This document shows, piece by piece, positions 62,299-64,000 of a DNA stretch of 64,000 bases. Made by a program: the position numbers and the translations under genes. Below the pieces are notes generated by a model. It did not search any database. It was given only the letters and a program-made list of their open reading frames with translations, and had not been told where the DNA came from. Each line of letters opens with the position of its first letter. Positions within the stretch are counted from its first letter, which is position 1. This DNA is from Epiperipatus broadwayi. Taxonomy: Eukaryota > Onychophora > Udeonychophora > Euonychophora > Peripatidae. The stretch is taken from positions 602,567 to 666,566 of the forward strand of contig JAQFVV010012673.1 in the NCBI GenBank assembly GCA_028023455.1, read 5' to 3'.

Positions 62299-62363
62299 CC
62301 AGCAACACCTGAAGAAGAGTGGAGAATAATACTACTCGAAACGTTGTGTAATTACTAACCTGG
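62299..62363 (+). ncRNA. Hammerhead motif, family C, right copy
   Basis: Distal CCAG/CUGG and proximal ACAC/GUGU form stem I. CUGAAGA fits CUGANGA. Stem II GAGU/ACUC has one extra A on its 5' side, followed by GAAA, palindromic stem III ACGU and triplet GUU. The extra A departs from the canonical core, so activity is uncertain. Confidence 0.58.
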
Positions 62364-62499
62364 ATTGTCTATTTGTTTGTTATTACTAACAAGTTGATGT
62401 ATTTGGAAAGTTTAAATAAAGTTTCAAATTTTCGATGCATTCAACATTCACTCATAAATGATGGAAATAGTCCAACATATCACATCTTATAATATACCA

Positions 62500-63230
62500 T
62501 CATTACAAACCTTCAGACATGTCCAAAGAGTAGTGTTGATATAGTTGTAAAAATAATTATCTAGAATTAACTAAATAAAAATATCTATTTTAAAGGTAAA
62601 TTTGCAGCATTTGAAATTTTTTGTTCACGTTTCAGCACATTCTTATAATGAGTATATCTCTCAGACACATGCGACCTCCAGTGGAAATTTTTTCTGACTG
62701 TGATCTTTATATTTATTTGCCAAATAATTTGTAGATTGTATCTGGAAATAACTAAAAGGTCATGTATTTTATTATATAAATTTAATAAAGAAAAATTAAT
62801 GGTGTATTATTTTTTTTCATGCATTTCAGCATATTCTACTAATAAATTACTTTTAAAGAATCTTATTCATCTAAGCAATATAGGTTATATGATTTCTTTT
62901 GCTCTCATGTTAATGGAGTGATAGTTAAAAAAATTATAATATAGAGCTTCACATGTAACTCATAAGATTTTCAAGCTAAGAGCATCTTCATAAGTAAGTA
63001 AGCTGGTTTTCATTTGAGGTATTGCAGTGGTGGAAAATGGTCCCTTTCAATTTCTGCTTTCCATTTTAGATTTAGTCACAATGAGCGTTGATATCATTTT
63101 TATAAGCTTGAACATAAATGTATGTGAGACCAGGTGTCAATGAAAGTTTTTTGAGTTTTATCTCTTTGATTTATACTGTCCAGTTGATTTATAAATGGAT
63201 TTGGGTCCCTTCTTGGATTGTTGGTGTTAT
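62500..63230. other. AT-rich DNA, nothing recognised
   Basis: No gene or repeat family is visible. Confidence 0.5.
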
Positions 63231-63234
63231 ATAT

Positions 63235-63450
63235 GAATGTACACCTTGTACATCATATGACATAGGGGATGAATATCCTAATCTGAATGTCGGTGAAGTT
63301 TTTCCTAAGGAGTCATGTTATTGAGAATTTGGAATAAAAAGTGATCCTCTGTTTCCGTATCTTTGTGACAAAAGATGCATATGAGGTCAACATTTTGCAA
63401 ATTTCTTTTAAACCTTAGGAAGTGTTGTGTGGATAGTGAATCAATTACCA
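63235..63450 (-). pseudogene. LINE C-terminal zinc-knuckle remnant
   Basis: The minus strand reads LSTQHFLRFKRNLQNVDLI followed by CIFCHKDTETEDHFLFQ. This is the start of the C-x2-C...H...C knuckle at the C terminus of many LINE polymerases. The final Cys is lost and stops follow. Confidence 0.5.
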
Positions 63451-63454
63451 ATCA

Positions 63455-63878
63455 GATATCCATGATTTTTACAGCAATTGTTTTGACTGCAACCTCTACA
63501 GGTTAATAATCTTTATGGAACAAATTAGATCTGAGTATTCACATGGCTGCCAACCATTTATAATTTCATTTCACCAACAACCTGTATAGCACAAACATAA
63601 AAACTTAATTTAAACTCAGGTATACTTGTCTTTACCTTTGGGTAAACCTCATATCTGAATTAATTAACACTCAAAGCACTAGCTATAGTATTGCAACACC
63701 TTCTAGTATCAAAGTTACCCTATGATGCAAATGAAAAATAACTCCATCTTTATTTGGTTAGTCCAATACTGCATATAAATTGTGATTAGGTGATGGTAAC
63801 TCAGAAACACATGCCTTCATAATCATCATTTAATTTACTTAAAAATTAAATTTACATGGTGGAGTGATCAGATATATT
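63455..63878. other. AT-rich DNA, nothing recognised
   Basis: No gene or repeat family is visible. Confidence 0.5.
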
Positions 63879-63879
63879 T

Positions 63880-64000
63880 ATAACAATTTGACATTTTCTT
63901 TCATTCCATTTGATAAGAGTTTTTGAAAATGCTCAACTTTCACTATGCTATAAAATCTTTATCTTATAGTAAAATTCAATAAATTATAATACATTTGTTT
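63880..64000 (+). repeat. Family J interspersed repeat, runs to window end
   Basis: Matches 13925-14050, sharing GAGTTTTTGAAAATGCTCAA and the AATAAATT end. It may continue past the window. Confidence 0.7.

Larger units (their letters stand above)
61945..62495. repeat. Family C SINE foldback
   Basis: An antisense SINE (61945-62238) and a sense SINE (62243-62495) meet head to head at their tRNA heads (AGCTCAGTTGGTAGAGCATT, with its complement on the left). The right copy lacks about 55 bp, including the B box. Both ends share the TGGAAATAGTCCAACATATC-type tail. Both copies keep a hammerhead zone. Confidence 0.9.

Overview
This is an AT-rich, repeat-saturated stretch of an invertebrate nuclear genome. 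It has no operons, no bacterial signals and no convincing host protein-coding gene. Long TATC, ATT and TA microsatellites, tRNA-derived SINEs, decayed RTE- and L1/Tx1-type LINEs and a Penelope-like element fit a mollusc, perhaps a cephalopod. That host assignment is an inference from repeat style only.

The main observation is that at least five repeat families, unrelated in overall sequence, each contain a type I hammerhead-ribozyme (HHR) motif: a CUGANGA box, a short stem II, a GAAA box, a very short stem III, an NUH cleavage triplet and a two-part stem I. I call them A (1-467, 3444-3645, 30484-30755), B (about 9 kb, 11-12 kb, 33 kb, 44 kb, 46 kb, 49 kb), C (the tRNA-SINE; 7, 14 and 62 kb), D (14.9-17.5 kb) and E (21, 25, 34, 37.8 and 50 kb). 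A sixth family, I (27 kb), is a weaker candidate. In families B and D, stem I differs between copies by paired substitutions that keep base pairing. In all five main families stem III is self-complementary and has no loop, so it can form only between two ribozymes. Family D is an exact 399-bp tandem array folded into a 2.2-kb palindrome. Family B is a tandem of about 465-475 bp. Tandem HHR monomers are the mark of retrozymes, non-autonomous retroelements that replicate through small circular RNAs.

Layout: 0-4 kb, family A foldback and microsatellites. 4-8 kb, weak coding debris, a SINE and an RTE remnant. 9-14 kb, family B copies, a 111-bp minisatellite and other foldbacks. 14.4-17.5 kb, (TA)n, a SINE and the family D array. 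18.0-20.4 kb, a 5'-truncated LINE with a 728-codon open frame and a 15-bp target-site duplication, the best protein-coding unit here. 21-29 kb, families H, E and I, a LINE tail and a polyadenylated retrocopy end. 30-34 kb, TATC and ATT microsatellites and copies of A, B and E. 34.4-37.8 kb, an unassigned block with short inverted ends. 38-45 kb, hairpins, a tRNA-like relic and the best family B ribozyme. 45.6-49.9 kb, two Penelope-like fragments, one with a GIY-YIG nuclease relic, bordered by inverted family B arrays. 50-54 kb, an RTE tail and a TIR transposon. 55-57.6 kb, TATC and TTA arrays. 57.8-62 kb, two antisense LINEs, one a nearly full-length decayed RTE. 62 kb, a SINE foldback with ribozymes. 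63 kb, a LINE tail.

A plausible joint model, by inference, is that HHRs in tandem transcripts pair through stem III, cut the RNA into monomers that may circularise, and a reverse transcriptase such as that of the Penelope-like element copies them back into DNA.
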